From: Pontibacter korlensis
GTDB lineage: Bacteria; Bacteroidota; Bacteroidia; Cytophagales; Hymenobacteraceae
NCBI RefSeq assembly: GCF_000973725.1
Contig: NZ_CP009621.1
Location: 2,330,501-2,394,500 of the forward strand
Direction of reading: 5' to 3'
DNA: 64,000 nucleotides
The translations under genes and the position numbers were made by a program. Below the pieces are notes generated by a model. The model worked only from the letters and a program-made list of their open reading frames with translations. It was not told where the DNA came from and did not search any database. This document shows, piece by piece, positions 43,589 to 53,621 of the stretch; position 1 is the stretch's first letter; each line of letters begins with the position of its first letter.

Positions 43589-45931
43589 TTACCACTTATA
43601 AGATGCCCCTACCTGGAACCTGGCTCCGTTTGCTCTTGTAAAGTTGTCATCGCGACCGTACCAGTACGCCTGTGGCAGGTAATAAGCTTTATCCAGAACG
43701 TTCTCAATACCCAGGTTCAGGCTCAGCTTTTCGGTAGCCTGGTAAGAGGCTGCTAAATTAAACACATCAAATGCTTTTACCGGTCCTTCGCCTGAGCTAT
43801 ATCCGCCTTTTGCATTCTTTTCAAACTCATCACGCTCACCAGAGTAGATCCACTGCAGGTTCAGATTCAGGTTTTGCCTAGGCTTCAGGTTAAGGTAAGA
43901 AGTAAACTTGAAAGGCGGAATGCGCAGACTTGTCAGAGCCTTATCTTCGTTGTCGTTGTATTCGCCGTTGTTGTTAATGTCAGCTCTGCCCTGGCTATAA
44001 GATGCATTGGCACCTAAAGTAATCTTATTTGACAAGAACAGGTCTACCAGTGCCTCAAAACCTTCTACACGCTCTGGGGCACGCTCAATCTCGTAAGCAC
44101 CAGCTTCGTTGGCAATAAGGTTTGCACCCAGTTTGGAAGTGCTGATAAAGTAGGCACCGCTAAAAGAGGCTATACCTAACTGGCTATGGAAACCGGCTTC
44201 ATAGTTGTTCACAATCACTGGCTCCAGGTTCATTTGTGAGATAAAGTTCTCCTTTGCGCTTCTTACATAGCGGCCTACATCAATCATGGAGAAGCCCTGT
44301 GAGTAGCTAACAAACGGTTTGAAATACTCTAGCGCAGAATAGCGAAGACCTACGTTGAAAGTGTTTGCGTCAAACTTCAGCTTGCCTCCCTGTACATACT
44401 CGCCGCCTGCACCACTAGCCAGCACCAGTTGCTGAAAGTCATCTACTGTTACTGATACGTTGTCGAAACGGTATCCAGCCTTAAAGTTTAAGTGCTGCAG
44501 GATGCTCAGTTGCAGCTGTGCGTATGGAGCTAGGTTTTTCAGGTCCATTTCTGGTACCCAGGTGCGGCCATCAACCAGTGGCTGCGAAGTTACGTCGTTC
44601 AGGTAATCGGCTCCGTAGGCAATGCTACCACTAACCCCGCTACCTAATGCGAACGGTGTATTCAGGTTTAAGCGAACACCATTCTTGCGCGACTTAATAG
44701 TAGACTGACCGCCGTTCTCGAAGTATGGCGTGTAACCATATACCGTGTAGAAACTCTGCAGGTAAGTGCTCAGCTCCAGATTCGTGTTCAGGAATAAGTT
44801 TTTACCGATGTAGCGCAGCTGTGCGTTGTGGTTGTACTTGGTACCTTCTGGCTCACCTTGCACTTCGCCTTTTACACCAGTTGTAGGACGCTCGCCGTAC
44901 TTGCCTAGCTGTAACACGTAGTCAGATTCCTGGCGGCTTCCAAAGTAGTTATACATGGCTTCCACGCGGTGGTCAGAGCTAAGGTTATAGCCTGCCTTGG
45001 CAAAGCCGTTATACATTTTTGTCTCACCCAAGCCGTAAACCGGGGAAATTACTTCGCCCTCGCCGTCACGCATCACACCTGTTTTCTCGTAAGTGCCGCT
45101 GGCAACGTAGTCGAAGTTTTCTAGTTTTCCTGTAAACTGTTGCGACACGCGGCCACCTATTGTATTATCTGAGTGGAAAAGCATGCCTGTACCTGTTAGG
45201 GAAGTATAAGCACTGAAAGGCTTGCTGGTGTTTGGCTGCTTTGTGATGTAGTTGATCAAACCACCGTCGGCACCGTTGCCATACACGGCAGTAGCTCCCT
45301 TTACTACTTCAACACGCTCTATAGCGGTTGGATCAATGGTACGCACATCGCGGCTACCGTTGCGCAGTGGCGTAGACTGCGGAATGCCATCTACCATGAC
45401 CAAAACGTTACGGCCGCGGAGCGTCTGGCCCACATTGCTGGTTGTGTTGCTGTTGAGAGCAAGACCTGGCACTGTGTTGGCCAATATATTGGAAATGTCT
45501 GTGCTGATTTGTGACTGTATCTGCAGTGTACGCGAGTCAAGTACGTGTACAGAAGCAGGTGTTTCGTCTAATGTCTCCACACTGCGGCTGGCTGATACTA
45601 CTACCTCATCTAGTGAGCTTGTGCTTGCCTGCACCGTAAGGTTCAGGTTCAGGTTTTCGCCGGTATTCAGGTTTATAGGCTGTCGGATAGCTTTATACCC
45701 TACTCCTCCCACGCGCAAAGTATAGTTGCCAGGTTTGATGTTGCTTAAAGTAAATTCGCCAGCTGCATTGGTATTGGTGCCAAGTACGGTACCTTCAAGT
45801 GCCACTGTTAAAAGCTCCAGGGATTGCCCATTCGGAGAGGTTACTTTGCCTGAGATGGCGGCATTCTGACTTTGCGCCTGCCCAGTAGACAGAACAAAAA
45901 GCCACAGAATAAGGAGTAAAGACTTTTGCAT
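43589..45931 (-). CDS. TonB-dependent siderophore-type receptor
   Basis: A 780-residue outer-membrane receptor. Signal peptide 1-21 (ends STGQAQS), then a carboxypeptidase-like regulatory domain (about 24-110, AISGKVTSPNGQSLELLTVA and GVGYKAIRQPI), a plug domain (about 115-230, LDEVVVSASRSVETLDETPA and RGRNVLVMVDGIPQ) and a 22-strand barrel ending GARFQVGASYKW. The adjoining PepSY gene and a Fur-type box upstream point to ferric-siderophore uptake, though the ligand is not identifiable. Confidence 0.95.
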   Translation of the reverse strand: MQKSLLLILWLFVLSTGQAQSQNAAISGKVTSPNGQSLELLTVALEGTVLGTNTNAAGEFTLSNIKPGNYTLRVGGVGYKAIRQPINLNTGENLNLNLTVQASTSSLDEVVVSASRSVETLDETPASVHVLDSRTLQIQSQISTDISNILANTVPGLALNSNTTSNVGQTLRGRNVLVMVDGIPQSTPLRNGSRDVRTIDPTAIERVEVVKGATAVYGNGADGGLINYITKQPNTSKPFSAYTSLTGTGMLFHSDNTIGGRVSQQFTGKLENFDYVASGTYEKTGVMRDGEGEVISPVYGLGETKMYNGFAKAGYNLSSDHRVEAMYNYFGSRQESDYVLQLGKYGERPTTGVKGEVQGEPEGTKYNHNAQLRYIGKNLFLNTNLELSTYLQSFYTVYGYTPYFENGGQSTIKSRKNGVRLNLNTPFALGSGVSGSIAYGADYLNDVTSQPLVDGRTWVPEMDLKNLAPYAQLQLSILQHLNFKAGYRFDNVSVTVDDFQQLVLASGAGGEYVQGGKLKFDANTFNVGLRYSALEYFKPFVSYSQGFSMIDVGRYVRSAKENFISQMNLEPVIVNNYEAGFHSQLGIASFSGAYFISTSKLGANLIANEAGAYEIERAPERVEGFEALVDLFLSNKITLGANASYSQGRADINNNGEYNDNEDKALTSLRIPPFKFTSYLNLKPRQNLNLNLQWIYSGERDEFEKNAKGGYSSGEGPVKAFDVFNLAASYQATEKLSLNLGIENVLDKAYYLPQAYWYGRDDNFTRANGARFQVGASYKW

Positions 45932-45968
45932 ATATAGCTTATTTTTATTTAGACTGATTATATGGAGG

Positions 45969-45999
45969 CAAAAGTATAAGCTACTCCTGAAGTAGGCAA
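45969..45999 (-). promoter_or_regulatory. promoter of the TonB-dependent receptor operon
   Basis: Minus-strand TTG (45997-45999), 20-base spacer, TACTTTTG (45969-45976). The ATG at 45931 follows about 38 bases after the -7 box. Confidence 0.65.
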
Positions 46000-46002
46000 G
46001 GT

Positions 46003-46025
46003 TTATTTAAACTAATTCTAAATAA
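46003..46025 (-). promoter_or_regulatory. Fur-type operator
   Basis: Imperfect 11-1-11 palindrome: TTATTTAAACT and ATTCTAAATAA around one base, nine of eleven pairs matching. It directly abuts the -33 box of the receptor promoter. TTATTTAGAAT-type half sites match Fur boxes I know from Bacteroidota and suggest iron repression. Confidence 0.6.
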
Positions 46026-46058
46026 GGTGGCAACATTGATATTTATTGCCCGAAAAGT

Positions 46059-46093
46059 AAAACTACCTGCCATAGAAAGTAGCAGGTAGTTTT
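46059..46093 (-). terminator. intrinsic terminator of the OmpA/LamG-like gene
   Basis: Perfect 12-base-pair stem AAAACTACCTGC with complement and an 11-base loop; T run on the minus strand. Confidence 0.85.
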
Positions 46094-46147
46094 ATAGATA
46101 TATAGATTAAAAGGATGGCAGCTCCTGGCCAGGACCTGCCGGAGTGA

Positions 46148-47350
46148 TTACAACTTCACAAATTCTACGCGCCGATTGTTAGACTTGGCTTCCGGTGTAT
46201 TATTCTTATCAATAGGTTTGGATTCGCCTAAACCTTTTGCAGCCAAGCGATCTTCGGCAATACCCTGCTCCACGAGGTAAGCTTTTACAGCTTCAGCACG
46301 TTGCTGGCTCAGCTTCATGTTAGCATTTTCTTCACCATCGCTGTCTGTGTGGCCTTCCACTGTAAATTTCAATGTTGGCTGCTCTTGCATCAGTTTAGCT
46401 ATACCCGCCAGCGTGCCGATAGATTCAGGGCGTATAGAAGCTTTGTTCACATCGAATTTGATGCCGTAGGTTACAATCTTACCGTCAGCCATTACCTGGT
46501 CGTAGAGCTTCTTACCCCCCTCGGCAATCATCACGTTCTTCACCATGGTATTGGCATTAATGCGCTTATCTACCTCTATTCTTAAGCCTGTTGGTTTGCC
46601 CGGCATGTTGGGAATATTAATCAGCCGATGCTCGTCCAGGTATACTTTCATGCTGCGCTTATTAAAAGAGATGGCAACATGGCGCCACTGGTTTTTTACT
46701 TCTTTTGAGGCCAACTCCTCAGATTCGGAGCCAAAAGTTCTAAACCTTACCCGGTTTGCCCTTACATCTATCGGGTCCCAGAGATCGCCGTTCACATCAC
46801 GGTTATAAGAGTCTACATCGTCTACCAGATAAATATTGTAGGCCACATTTGGATCATCGCTGTCAAAAAACACATCCATTTCAAACGTAAAAGTTTCCGG
46901 TAACCACTGCTCCCCCTTCATCAGGGGTTTTACGCTGGTACCCGTCTGGATAAGGTTGATTACAGGTTCATTGCCAAACATGGATACCTCGGCGTTACCC
47001 TTATTCAAATCCCAGCGTGACGGGAACTCGCCTACTTCTTCGCCGGCCAAGTTGTCTGCAAACATCACCTTGTCACCGGGTACAAAATCATACTTGGTCC
47101 AGGCTTTCATTTTGCCACCTGTTGCCTCAGCTGAAGCACCTTCTTCAGAGGCCTCGGCTGTGTTGGTGGTGCTACTGGCTGCTTTCGTTGTACCATCCAA
47201 GGTATCGTCTATGGTTTTATCAATCTTCTGGTCTAACCTTTGGTTAACCTTGTTTTTGATTTTGTTGCCTATGTTGATCTGTGCATAGGCAGGGGATACA
47301 AAAAGCGCCAGCATCAGAACGCCAGCATAAAGCAAACTCTTTTTTTTCAT
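46148..47350 (-). CDS. OmpA family protein with LamG-like middle domain
   Basis: A 400-residue exported protein (signal peptide MKKKSLLYAGVLMLALFVSP, mature from about AQINIG). A coiled, charged segment (IKNKVNQRLDQKIDKTIDD) at about 26-50 precedes a jelly-roll LamG-like region (about 90-280, PETFTFEMDVFFDS, WRHVAISFNKRSMKVYLD). The last 120 residues are a complete OmpA peptidoglycan-binding domain (IKFDVNKASIRPES, VEGHTDSDGEENAN, NRRVEFVKL). It would tether a carbohydrate- or protein-binding module to the wall. Function beyond that is unknown. Confidence 0.88.
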   Translation of the reverse strand: MKKKSLLYAGVLMLALFVSPAYAQINIGNKIKNKVNQRLDQKIDKTIDDTLDGTTKAASSTTNTAEASEEGASAEATGGKMKAWTKYDFVPGDKVMFADNLAGEEVGEFPSRWDLNKGNAEVSMFGNEPVINLIQTGTSVKPLMKGEQWLPETFTFEMDVFFDSDDPNVAYNIYLVDDVDSYNRDVNGDLWDPIDVRANRVRFRTFGSESEELASKEVKNQWRHVAISFNKRSMKVYLDEHRLINIPNMPGKPTGLRIEVDKRINANTMVKNVMIAEGGKKLYDQVMADGKIVTYGIKFDVNKASIRPESIGTLAGIAKLMQEQPTLKFTVEGHTDSDGEENANMKLSQQRAEAVKAYLVEQGIAEDRLAAKGLGESKPIDKNNTPEAKSNNRRVEFVKL

Positions 47351-47537
47351 AGCAATAGAAATTTGGAAAGCCTAAAAGTATAGTATATGATAATAAAAAT
47401 AAGTTTTTGTACTTATTAGAATGCTTGTCTTTTGCGCTGCTTAGTGAAGTGCTGAAAAGTAGGGGTGGAGACACTTCTGCAATAGGTGTATGGGAGCAGA
47501 ATTGTAGTGTTGAAACGTAGGTATGTAGCACAAAACA

Positions 47538-47579
47538 GCACGTGCCTGAGCCACAGCATCAGCTGACTCAGGCACGTGC
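47538..47579 (-). terminator. intrinsic terminator of the AKR-MBL operon
   Basis: 13-base-pair stem GCACGTGCCTGAG with complement, 16-base loop, followed on the minus strand by TGTTTTGTGC. Confidence 0.82.
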
Positions 47580-47603
47580 ATCATATTAATTTTGCTAGAA
47601 AGC

Positions 47604-48446
47604 TTACTTCCCTATCGACTTCTCCATCAGGATTCGCCACACATTCATGTGCAGCCATTCATCATAGTTCTTCAGGTGCTTATACTGTGGCAGCTTCACC
47701 TTCCCTGGTATATCGAAGAATGGAGTGTTGTTTTGGAGTTCTTTCTCTACAACGGCATAGAGATCATCAAAGTAATTCTGCACAAGTGTAATATCACTGC
47801 GGTTTCCAATTGCCCGTACATGCGCCATATATACTTTGTCAAACTCTAACTGCTGTATCTTCTTTAGGTCTTCTAACCAATCTTTAGGCGAGGCATCCGG
47901 AAGGTAAGCATACAGCACCCTGTCCGGCACTACCAGGTCTATAATAAAGACGGCGTTATGCTCTGGAAAGCGGAATACAGTCATCCCGTCACCATGATTG
48001 CGACCAAAGAAATATAGCTCAATAACCTTGCCTCCTGATCTGAAGATAGTTTTTTCGCCGCTCCAGCTACTGTCTGGAGTTATAACTTTTGGATTAGGAG
48101 TAATGGTATTCTTGGCCTCAATATGGCTCACAAATGTGGCTCCCTGACTCTTAAAGATCTGGCCTCCGCTGATATGGTCCCAGTGGTTGTGGCTATAGAA
48201 AACATGTGTAACCGGCTTATTGGTCACCTTTCGTATAGCCTTCATGGTAGCCGCAGCACGAACTGAGTCCAACGGGTCTATTACGATGACGCCTTTATCT
48301 GTGATGTAGAAGCAGGAAAAGGTGCGGTCTCCGACAAAGTACAGGTTATCCTGTGCCTTTATAGTTTTTATACCTTGTGCACAGGCACTCGCTGACCAAA
48401 AGCCGGCGAGCGCCATGCAAAGTATGAGCCACAAGAGTTTCTTCAC
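47604..48446 (-). CDS. MBL-fold metallo-hydrolase, exported
   Basis: A 280-residue metallo-beta-lactamase-fold protein. The N-terminal hydrophobic stretch MKKLLWLILCMALAGFWSAS and cleavage after ACA indicate export. The zinc motif HNHWDHISGG, plus His at FFGRNHGDGM and Asp in VFIIDLVV, are complete. GTG start at 48446 overlaps the AKR stop by four bases (GTGA), so it is the second gene of that operon. It resembles periplasmic subclass B-type hydrolases of unknown substrate. Confidence 0.9.
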   Translation of the reverse strand: MKKLLWLILCMALAGFWSASACAQGIKTIKAQDNLYFVGDRTFSCFYITDKGVIVIDPLDSVRAAATMKAIRKVTNKPVTHVFYSHNHWDHISGGQIFKSQGATFVSHIEAKNTITPNPKVITPDSSWSGEKTIFRSGGKVIELYFFGRNHGDGMTVFRFPEHNAVFIIDLVVPDRVLYAYLPDASPKDWLEDLKKIQQLEFDKVYMAHVRAIGNRSDITLVQNYFDDLYAVVEKELQNNTPFFDIPGKVKLPQYKHLKNYDEWLHMNVWRILMEKSIGK

Positions 48447-49405
48447 ACTTCTTGAGTATAGCTCGAAGCCTTCTCTAACTGCTTCATATCATCTTGGGTC
48501 AGCTCTAGCTGCACAGCCTCAGTGAATGCTTGCACGTGCTTACTTTTTGTGGCGCTGGCAATAGGGGCGGTAACAAGCGGATTGTTAATCAGCCAGGCAA
48601 GCGCAATTCCGGCTTGCGACACACCATGCCTTTCTGCCAGCTCATCTAGTGTGGCAAGTATATGCCTGCCCCGCTCATCAAGATACTTCTTGATTCCGCC
48701 TCCCCGTACACTCTTGCTCAGGTCCTCCTCACTACGGTACTTTCCGCTCAGGAAGCCGCTGGCCAGGGAGAAATAGGTTATTACTCCTAAGCCTTCTTCT
48801 TTGCAGATTGGGGCTATTTCTGCTTCATATTCCTCACGATCGTAGAGGTTATACTCTGGCTGGAACACTTCGTAGCGTGGCAGCCCCTGCTTTTTACTGG
48901 CCTCAAGTGATGCACGCAAGCGCTCCGGCGAAAGGTTAGAGGCTCCAATGTAACCTACTTTGCCTGCCTCAATCAGTTTCTGATAGGCACCTAGCGTCTC
49001 CTCAACCGGTGTCTTGTCATCATCCCAATGCGTCAGATACAGGTCGATGTAATCTACTTGCAGCCTTCTCAGGGAATCGTCGGCAGTTTTAAGGATATGC
49101 TTCTCGGAAATGTCTTTGTGGCCTTGCCCCATGTCAGAGCCAACCTTGGTGATGAGTACGATTTTGTCGCGGTTGCCGCGTTCTTTCATCCATTTACCAA
49201 TAATGGTCTCAGACTCACCGCCCTGATTGCCCTCGCCCCAGCGAGAGTATACATCGGCTGTATCCAGGGTGTTGAATCCTGCTTCGTATACTTCATCCAG
49301 TATCTCGAAGGACTCTTTTTCGTTCAGTGTCCAACCAAAAACGTTGCTTCCTATCACAATAGGAGCTGTATGTAGATCCGTGTTTCCTAGCTTTCTTTTG
49401 TTCAT
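48443..49405 (-). CDS. aldo/keto reductase
   Basis: A 320-residue NADPH-dependent oxidoreductase. Catalytic residues are seen as Asp and Tyr in LDTADVYSRWGEG, Lys in LITKVG and His in LYLTHWDDD. It starts MNKRKLGNTDLHTAPIVIGS, typical of the AKR family. The C-terminal cofactor loop APIASATKSKHVQAF is present. Substrate unknown; cytosolic. First gene of the operon with the MBL-fold hydrolase. Confidence 0.93.
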   Translation of the reverse strand: MNKRKLGNTDLHTAPIVIGSNVFGWTLNEKESFEILDEVYEAGFNTLDTADVYSRWGEGNQGGESETIIGKWMKERGNRDKIVLITKVGSDMGQGHKDISEKHILKTADDSLRRLQVDYIDLYLTHWDDDKTPVEETLGAYQKLIEAGKVGYIGASNLSPERLRASLEASKKQGLPRYEVFQPEYNLYDREEYEAEIAPICKEEGLGVITYFSLASGFLSGKYRSEEDLSKSVRGGGIKKYLDERGRHILATLDELAERHGVSQAGIALAWLINNPLVTAPIASATKSKHVQAFTEAVQLELTQDDMKQLEKASSYTQEV

Positions 49406-49449
49406 GTTATAGTATATAGGTTGCTATATTTGATTTCTGCTTCTTACTC

Positions 49450-49848
49450 TTAGCTCCTGCGCAACAGTGCCAATGCATGGCTGTTATGGTTTGCAAAAAG
49501 GTAAAGTATGGCTAAGTACAGCCCATAGAACATCTGTATGGACACCCCAGACCAGTTCTCCTGTAGCGAAGATCCGAAGATAAGCACGCAGATAAGTATG
49601 ACTCCAGCCACTGTGCTTGCACGTATGGCAATGCCAAGAATCAGGAAAATGCCTAGCAGCAGCTCTACAAAAGGAAGAATGTAGGCAAAAGCCAGCACCA
49701 TAGGATAGGGGAGTACGGTTTCGTTAAAAGAGGAGGCCATGCCTTCTGCAAACTGTGTGATCTTTGGGACGCGTACTAACCCATGGCCTAAAAAACTAAA
49801 GCCTATTGGCAAACGGGCTAGTGCATAAGCTGCCTTGTTGTATTGCAT
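49450..49848 (-). CDS. DoxX family membrane protein
   Basis: A 132-residue four-helix inner-membrane protein of the DoxX type. Helices: LARLPIGFSFLGHGLVRVP, VLAFAYILPFVELLLGIFLI, VAGVILICVLIFG and MFYGLYLAILYLFANH. Start ATG 49848 (MQYNKAAYALARLPIGFSF) is the family-like start; the upstream open frame to 49929 is unlikely to be coding. DoxX relatives take part in thiol or redox stress responses; the role here is unknown. Confidence 0.85.
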   Translation of the reverse strand: MQYNKAAYALARLPIGFSFLGHGLVRVPKITQFAEGMASSFNETVLPYPMVLAFAYILPFVELLLGIFLILGIAIRASTVAGVILICVLIFGSSLQENWSGVSIQMFYGLYLAILYLFANHNSHALALLRRS

Positions 49849-49933
49849 GCCTGAGGAACATCTGTTTTTTGCATTAAACAGCTCTTGGCATGGTATGTTT
49901 AGATTAGTTGTAGAATCAGTTTGATACAAAAAG

Positions 49934-49970
49934 CAAAAACGCCTGCCACATTGCTGCGACAGGCGTTTTG
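49934..49970 (-). terminator. intrinsic terminator of typA
   Basis: Stem CAAAAACGCCTG/CAGGCGTTTTG with a 14-base loop and a T run on the minus strand, directly after the typA stop. Confidence 0.85.
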
Positions 49971-49989
49971 TATAAGTGCATTTTAAAGC

Positions 49990-51801
49990 TTAAGCGTTAG
50001 CATCAGCTCTAGACATACGGTTACGCTCGTTCTCGTCTAGGTAGATCTTGCGCATACGCAGGCTCTTTGGCGTTACCTCCAGGTACTCATCCTTCTGGAT
50101 GTATTCCATGGCTTCTTCAAGCGAGAAGTTTTTAGCCGGAGCAATTTTCGTATTGTCGTCAGAGCCGGAAGCACGCATGTTTGTCAGCTTCTTACCCTTT
50201 TGGATGTTTACCGTGATATCGTTCTGGCGGTTGTGCTCACCAATTACCTGACCCATGTATACATCTACACCCGGATCAACGAAGAACACACCTCTGTCCT
50301 GCAGCTTATCAATAGAGTAAGCAGTACCAGGACCTGTCTCCATAGAAATGATAGAGCCGTTATTACGACCAGGGATAGTGCCTTTATACGGCTCGTACGC
50401 CTGGAAACGGTGGTTCATGATCGCCTCGCCGGCAGTAGCAGTCAGTACGTTGTTACGCAGGCCGATCAGACCACGCGCCGGAATGTTGAACTCCAGGTGC
50501 TGCAGGTCGCCTTTTGGCTCCATGATTGTCAGTTCACCTTTACGCTGCGTTACCAGTTCAATTACCTTACCAGCTGTTTCTTCCGGAACGTCAACTACCA
50601 GGTGCTCGATTGGCTCGTGGCGTTGTCCGTCAATTTCCTTATAGATTACCTGTGGCTGACCTACCTGAAGCTCGTAGCCTTCGCGGCGCATAGTTTCGAT
50701 AAGTACAGACAAGTGCAGGATACCACGACCGAATACCAGGAAGGTATCCTCACGGTCTGTTTCCTGTACGCGCAGGGCCAGGTTTTTCTCTGTTTCCTTC
50801 ATCAAACGATCGCGCAGGTGACGTGATGTCACGAACTTACCCTCTTTACCAAAGAAAGGAGAGTTGTTGATCGTGAACAGCATGTTCATGGTAGGCTCGT
50901 CGATAGAGATACGCTCCATTGCCTCTGGGTTCTCAGCATCAGCAATTGTGTCGCCAATATCGAAACCTTCTATACCTGTAACCGCGCAAATCTCACCGGC
51001 AGACACTTCCTGAACGGCTTTCTTGCCAAGGCCTTCAAATACCTGAAGTTCCTTAATGCGGCCTTTCTTGATGCTGCCGTCAGCTTTGCAAAGAGAGATT
51101 GGCATACCTTCCTTCAATGTTCCACGGTGAACGCGACCAATCGCGATACGGCCTACGAAAGAAGAGTAATCAAGAGAAGTGATCTGCATTTGCGGCGTAC
51201 CTTCGCGGAACGGAGCAGCAGGGATCACATCAATGATAGCATCCAAAAGTGGGGTGATATTGTCAGTTGGCTGCGTCCAGTCGGTGCTCATCCAGCCCTG
51301 CTTTGACGAACCGTAAAGTGTCGTGAAGTCTAGCTGGTCTTCTGTGGCATCAAGGTTAAACATCAGGTCAAACACCTGCTCGTGTACCTCGTCTGGGCGA
51401 CAGTTTTCTTTATCTACTTTGTTTACTACCACAATCGGCTTCAGGCCAAGCTGAATCGCTTTGCCCAAAACGAAACGCGTCTGTGGCATGGCACCTTCAA
51501 AGGCGTCTACCAGAAGCAGTACGCCGTCAGCCATTTTCAGCACGCGCTCTACCTCACCACCAAAGTCGGCGTGACCAGGGGTGTCGATAATGTTGATCTT
51601 AACGTCTTTGTAACGAACCGACACGTTCTTAGAAACGATCGTGATACCACGCTCGCGCTCCAGGTCGTTGTTGTCCAGAATCAGGTCGTCGAACTGCTGG
51701 TGCTCTGCAAAAAGCTTAGAGGCGTGAATGATCTTGTCCACGAGCGTGGTCTTGCCGTGGTCTACGTGTGCGATGATCGCAATATTTCGAATATTTTGCA
51801 T
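49990..51801 (-). CDS. typA: translational GTPase TypA/BipA
   Basis: A 603-residue ribosome-binding GTPase acting in stress response and 50S assembly. G1 is [10 protein letters not shown] at 11-20, G2 [12 protein letters not shown]3 [11 protein letters not shown] and G4 NKVD. The later [24 protein letters not shown] and [20 protein letters not shown] segments are TypA-specific. A TACTTTTG -7 box lies on the minus strand at 51822-51829. Confidence 0.97.
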   Translation of the reverse strand: MQNIRNIAIIAHVDHGKTTLVDKIIHASKLFAEHQQFDDLILDNNDLERERGITIVSKNVSVRYKDVKINIIDTPGHADFGGEVERVLKMADGVLLLVDAFEGAMPQTRFVLGKAIQLGLKPIVVVNKVDKENCRPDEVHEQVFDLMFNLDATEDQLDFTTLYGSSKQGWMSTDWTQPTDNITPLLDAIIDVIPAAPFREGTPQMQITSLDYSSFVGRIAIGRVHRGTLKEGMPISLCKADGSIKKGRIKELQVFEGLGKKAVQEVSAGEICAVTGIEGFDIGDTIADAENPEAMERISIDEPTMNMLFTINNSPFFGKEGKFVTSRHLRDRLMKETEKNLALRVQETDREDTFLVFGRGILHLSVLIETMRREGYELQVGQPQVIYKEIDGQRHEPIEHLVVDVPEETAGKVIELVTQRKGELTIMEPKGDLQHLEFNIPARGLIGLRNNVLTATAGEAIMNHRFQAYEPYKGTIPGRNNGSIISMETGPGTAYSIDKLQDRGVFFVDPGVDVYMGQVIGEHNRQNDITVNIQKGKKLTNMRASGSDDNTKIAPAKNFSLEEAMEYIQKDEYLEVTPKSLRMRKIYLDENERNRMSRADANA

Positions 51802-52017
51802 TGAATTGATTTTTCGAGCCGCAAAAGTACTAAAAAGGCTTCAGACTTTTACTAGTTCGCTCGAAATAAACAGGTTATGATACTATTAATTTACGCTGCG
51901 GCTGTTTTGGCACAGGTTATGAGGCAAACATCAAAAGGTTATCTTTTGTTTCCTAGGTAGTTAGTAAATTTTAAAGTAGCTAAAGCCAGGCACCCACCCA
52001 CACCGTAAGTATGAGTT

Positions 52018-52569
52018 ATGAAAAGAATAGAGATTTATTTGATGGTAGTGCTGTTGAGCTTTACGGCATGTGCCCAGCAAGAGACAACTTCTGAGTTTAC
52101 AGCCACCACAGCAGCAGCAGGAGATGAGCCGTTGGAAGAGGCGGTAGTCAACGCTTTAAATGATGAGACACTGCAAGACACTGTGGTGAAAACAGAAGCT
52201 GAGTGGCGCAAGCAGCTAACGCCGGAGCAGTACTTTGTGCTTCGACAGGAGGGCACAGAACCCCCTTTCAAGAACAAGTATGATAGCAATAAAAAGAGGG
52301 GCATCTATGCCTGTGCGGCCTGTGGTAACCCCATGTTCAGCTCTAAGACTAAATTTGACTCCGGTACCGGCTGGCCCAGCTTTTATGCGCCAATAGCCAA
52401 AGAGCAGGTAAAAGAGGTAGAAGATAGGTCTTTCCCGGGTGAGGTGCGCACGGAGGTAGAATGCGCCCGCTGCGGATCCCATATCGGGCACGTATTTCCG
52501 GATGGTCCTAAGCCTACTGGCTTGCGCTACTGCCTTAACTCAGCAGCCCTTAACTTTCAGGAAAAATAA
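52018..52569 (+). CDS. msrB: peptide-methionine (R)-S-oxide reductase, lipoprotein
   Basis: A 183-residue enzyme repairing oxidised methionine (R form). It has an exported lipoprotein-type N-terminus (lipobox-like FTAC, Cys18), so it probably acts in the periplasm. The zinc site is Cys99, Cys102, Cys149 and Cys152, and the catalytic Cys172 is in [18 protein letters not shown] is the substrate-binding motif. The 200-base region upstream contains no promoter box that I can support. Confidence 0.95.
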   Translation: MKRIEIYLMVVLLSFTACAQQETTSEFTATTAAAGDEPLEEAVVNALNDETLQDTVVKTEAEWRKQLTPEQYFVLRQEGTEPPFKNKYDSNKKRGIYACAACGNPMFSSKTKFDSGTGWPSFYAPIAKEQVKEVEDRSFPGEVRTEVECARCGSHIGHVFPDGPKPTGLRYCLNSAALNFQEK

Positions 52570-52704
52570 GTTGCTGAGAGCTTTTCTGCCTTACCTTTGT
52601 GTGGCAAAACAGGCTCTCAGCACTGCTTAATATACGTTTGTCACATTCTTATTTTACCCGCATCAGGCTCTACCGGACCTGATATGGGAAGCATTTATTA
52701 TATC

Positions 52705-53481
52705 ATGAGTAAAAGAATAGAAGCCTTGCAACAGGCTTTGCAGGAGCACAGGCAGCGACTGCTAAAACATAATGTTTACCAGTCGTTGGAGACGCTGGAT
52801 GACTTGAGGCTCTTTATGGAGCACCATGTGTTTGCCGTATGGGACTTTATGAGCCTGCTAAAAGCGCTGCAACGGGAGCTTACCTGCGTTACCCTACCAT
52901 GGGTACCCAAAGGCAGTCCTTCTACCCGCCGCCTTATAAACGAAATCGTGCTGGAGGAGGAAACTGACGTGGACCAGCAGGGGCAGCCAGTAAGTCATTT
53001 TGAGCTGTACTTACGTGCCATGGCCGAGGTTGAGGCTAATACGGCGCATGTTGAGCAACTGCTAACAGGTATTGCAGAAGGTAAAAAGGTAAACAATGCT
53101 CTTGATCAATTGCCGATTGATCCTTCAGTAAAAGCATTTGTGCGCAATACCTTCAGGGTGGCAGACTCCGCAGAACCGCATATAATTGCTGCCGCTTTTA
53201 CCTTTGGCCGCGAAGATTTAATACCAGACATGTTTCGCCACCTGATCGAAGATCTGAACAGGCGGTTTCCAGGTAAACTCAATACCTTCATCTATTACCT
53301 GGATCGCCATATACAGCTGGATGAGGAGGTGCATACACCTTTAGCGCTGCAAATGGTGGACGAGCTTTGTGGCGATGATGAGGATAAGTGGCAGGAGGCC
53401 CTGGAGGTATCAAAGGCTTGCATAGAGCAACGCATCGAACTCTGGAACGGCATCCGCAACCTGTTACCTTCTGAAGCTTAA
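52705..53481 (+). CDS. DUF3050 domain-containing protein
   Basis: A 258-residue all-helical cytosolic protein of the DUF3050 family, which has a heme-oxygenase-like fold; activity not known. Family features: MEHHVFAVWDFMSLLKALQR near residues 36-55, INEIVLEEETD and HIQLDEEVHTPLAL with conserved His. ATG 52705 (MSKRIEALQQAL) is chosen over the frame open from 52597, whose extra 36 residues look non-coding. Confidence 0.9.
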   Translation: MSKRIEALQQALQEHRQRLLKHNVYQSLETLDDLRLFMEHHVFAVWDFMSLLKALQRELTCVTLPWVPKGSPSTRRLINEIVLEEETDVDQQGQPVSHFELYLRAMAEVEANTAHVEQLLTGIAEGKKVNNALDQLPIDPSVKAFVRNTFRVADSAEPHIIAAAFTFGREDLIPDMFRHLIEDLNRRFPGKLNTFIYYLDRHIQLDEEVHTPLALQMVDELCGDDEDKWQEALEVSKACIEQRIELWNGIRNLLPSEA

Positions 53482-53621
53482 ACCCTCAGCTCGGTTAGGA
53501 GTACAGGAGGTCTGTTCCTAGATTCGTGTCACTATTCAATACAAAGAGGCAATGAGTGCATGTGATTAACTATTGAAAGCAGCCTGTCGTACTTTAATTC
53601 TGAACCAAAAAGAATAAAACT

